From the NCBI RefSeq assembly GCF_900108175.1, contig NZ_FNVO01000003.1, forward strand, positions 434,001 to 498,000: a stretch of 64,000 bases of DNA. Direction: 5' to 3'. Position numbers and translations under genes: made by a program. Source of the DNA: Thermomonospora echinospora. Lineage in GTDB: Bacteria; Actinomycetota; Actinomycetes; Streptosporangiales; Streptosporangiaceae. This document shows positions 62,027-64,000 of the stretch, piece after piece (within the stretch, counting starts at the first letter, position 1; every line of letters starts with the position of its first letter). The notes below the pieces were generated by a model. It saw nothing but the letters and a program-made list of their open reading frames with translations, had not been told where the DNA came from and made no database searches.

Positions 62027-62027
<1 letters not shown>
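61371..62027 (-). CDS. metI: Methionine ABC transporter permease
   Basis: A 218-residue inner-membrane permease with about five spans and the EAA loop (VDPGVIAAARAMGASRRQIV). ATG 62025-62027 overlaps the metN stop (TGATG), so both are coupled. It forms the channel of the D/L-methionine importer. Confidence 0.94.
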
Positions 62028-63040
<1,013 letters not shown>

Positions 63041-63091
63041 AGGAAAACATCCCGGCGTCTACGGCCCCATGGCCGGCGGATCGGTCGGGCC

Positions 63092-63147
63092 GACCTCAGG
63101 TCGGCATCAGGTCGCCGTCAAGCTCGGCTTCAGGTTTGGCTTCAGGT
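63092..63147 (-). repeat. Four helically phased decamers upstream of metN
   Basis: GACCTCAGGT (63092), GGCATCAGGT (63103), GGCTTCAGGT (63126) and GGCTTCAGGT (63138), spaced 11, 23 and 12 bp (about 1, 2 and 1 turns). They end 107 bp before the metN start, a position suited to a regulator binding on one face of the helix. Confidence 0.5.
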
Positions 63148-63237
63148 CTGCGGTGGGCGCGGCGCAGCGCACCATGGCCGCCTCAGCAGGATCCGGGCGG
63201 GTACGGGGCGTGGCTCAGCAGGTGCAGAACGAAGATC

Positions 63238-63318
63238 ATGTGCGGTGCGGTCCCAGGGTCGGCTGGTGCTCGCTTCGGGGGCGCGAGCCGGTGGCGGGGG
63301 CCCTCAACAACCGCACAT
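63238..63318 (-). promoter_or_regulatory. Folded leader segment with a Cys-rich mini-ORF upstream of metNIQ
   Basis: Exact 9-bp arms ATGTGCGGT/ACCGCACAT (63310-63318 and 63238-63246 in plus coordinates) enclose an inner 6-bp hairpin GCTCGC/GCGAGC with a 9-nt loop (63268-63288). The upstream arm is also the start of a minus-strand mini-ORF M-C-G-C-stop (63304-63318). It could be an attenuator-type element for sulfur amino acids, but it does not match SAM-I, SAM-II or SAM-IV consensus by eye. Low certainty. Confidence 0.3.
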
Positions 63319-63582
63319 TCGACGACAGCGCGTACACCCCATCGCCTGCGCGTGGCGCGGGCGGCAGTTCGGGCATGGGCGTACGGCGGTCACGCCATGA
63401 GTGAACCACAAGAACGCACCTGAAACCAAATCGCACAAAAACTCCTTCGCCCCCATCTCTTTCCCAAAGGACGAATAACGGCGCGACACCTGTGATCCAG
63501 CTAACTTTTCGGAACACCTCAGGGAATGGCGCGGGCGCGCCATGTCATCACCGCGACCGCCCGAACGGGCGCGCGGGAGCCG
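63319..63582. other. Intergenic region
   Basis: About 260 bp between the metN leader and the response regulator. It contains an AT-rich stretch (63420-63520) that could hold the metN promoter. No gene is supported; the frames here lack good starts. Confidence 0.4.
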
Positions 63583-64000
63583 TCAGATCCAGCCGTGGTC
63601 GCGGGCGGCCCGTACGGCGGCGTGCCGGTTGTCGGCGCCCAGCTTGGTGACGGCGGCCGACAGGTAATTGCGGACGGTGCCCTCCGACAGGCCCATGCCG
63701 CGGGCGATCCGGGAGATCGGGGCGCCGTCGGCGGCGGCCCGCAGGGCGTCCAGCTCGCGGGGGGTCAGCGGGCATTCCTCGGCGGCCAGCGCGTCGGCGG
63801 CCAACTGCGGGTCGATGTAGCGGGCGCCGCCGGCCACCTGCCGGATCACCGTGGCCAGCTGTGCTCCGGGGGCGTCCTTGCCGAGGAAGCCCCGCACGCC
63901 CGCGGCCATGGCGCGGCGCAGGTTGCCGGGCCGGCCGTGCGCGGTGACGATGATCAGCCGGCAGCCGGGCGCCTCGCGCGACAGCCGTTCGGCGGCGGCC
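63583..64000 (-). CDS. LuxR-type response regulator (C-terminal part)
   Basis: The window edge cuts the gene; about 139 C-terminal residues are present, and the frame is open through base 64000 (upstream of the ATG at 63909 it reads LIIVTAHGRPGNLRRAM). It carries the end of the receiver domain (GVRGFLGKDAPGAQL) and a LuxR HTH (LTPRELDALRAAADGAPISR and SEGTVRNYLSAAVTKLG). The phospho-Asp is outside. Probably a DesR-like regulator with its kinase beyond the window. Confidence 0.9.
   Translation of the reverse strand, partial: AAAERLSREAPGCRLIIVTAHGRPGNLRRAMAAGVRGFLGKDAPGAQLATVIRQVAGGARYIDPQLAADALAAEECPLTPRELDALRAAADGAPISRIARGMGLSEGTVRNYLSAAVTKLGADNRHAAVRAARDHGWI

Noticed and set aside
63041-63330. 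SAM riboswitch upstream of metN
   Set aside because: I looked for SAM-I/II/IV core motifs and did not find them; only generic hairpins are visible.

Overview
The window is very GC-rich, uses GTG and TTG starts freely, and carries families typical of filamentous actinobacteria: FasR/FAS-II, DUF3145, DUF5998, a Scr1-type regulator, a RepSA-type integrative element and homodimeric AceE. A member of Streptosporangiales (Actinomadura/Thermomonospora-like) is my best inference; this is not proven from sequence alone. No rRNA, tRNA or CRISPR array was seen.

Layout. 1-18 kb: the 3' part of aceE; a VOC protein; a very large P-type ATPase whose N-terminal half looks like a dead second ATPase; a WYL regulator; a large secreted M14 carboxypeptidase; an epoxide-hydrolase-like enzyme; a secreted GDSL esterase; a NarL-type two-component pair; an exported alpha/beta hydrolase; and an acyltransferase-3 gene.

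18.2-26.2 kb: an integrated element of about 8.0 kb that splits the acyltransferase gene. It is bounded by the 10-bp repeat TGGCACCAGA and carries a serine integrase, a RepSA-like initiator, an HTH-TPR regulator and several small genes. I see no FtsK/TraB-type transfer gene. Joining the two gene fragments across the repeat restores an in-frame protein of 392 aa. Joining the two element ends restores a symmetric attP.

26.5-35 kb: the fatty-acid synthase II locus fasR-fabD-fabH-acpP-fabF-accD, closed by a strong terminator, then DUF3145 and apolipoprotein N-acyltransferase. 35-42 kb: a subtilase without a signal peptide, a secreted seven-repeat FG-GAP protein, and a translationally coupled three-gene operon (ECF-like sigma factor, small protein, TPR-CHAT caspase-like protein). 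42-53 kb: rhodanese, phosphodiesterase, DUF5998, a 61% proline small protein, a GNAT/NDP-forming acyl-CoA synthetase fusion, a PfkB kinase, a SnoaL-like protein, a RecQ helicase fused to a phosphoribosyltransferase-like domain, and a Scr1-type regulator.

53.7-60.4 kb: the least understood system here. A minus-strand run of overlapping genes of the STM4015-STM4014-STM4013-STM4012-STM4011 families (leucine-rich protein, ATP-grasp-like protein, sulfatase-like hydrolase, two radical SAM proteins) faces a plus-strand pair (a GHAH-motif protein and a DUF6745 protein). 60.5-63 kb: metNIQ methionine importer with a repeat-rich leader. The window ends in a truncated LuxR-type response regulator.
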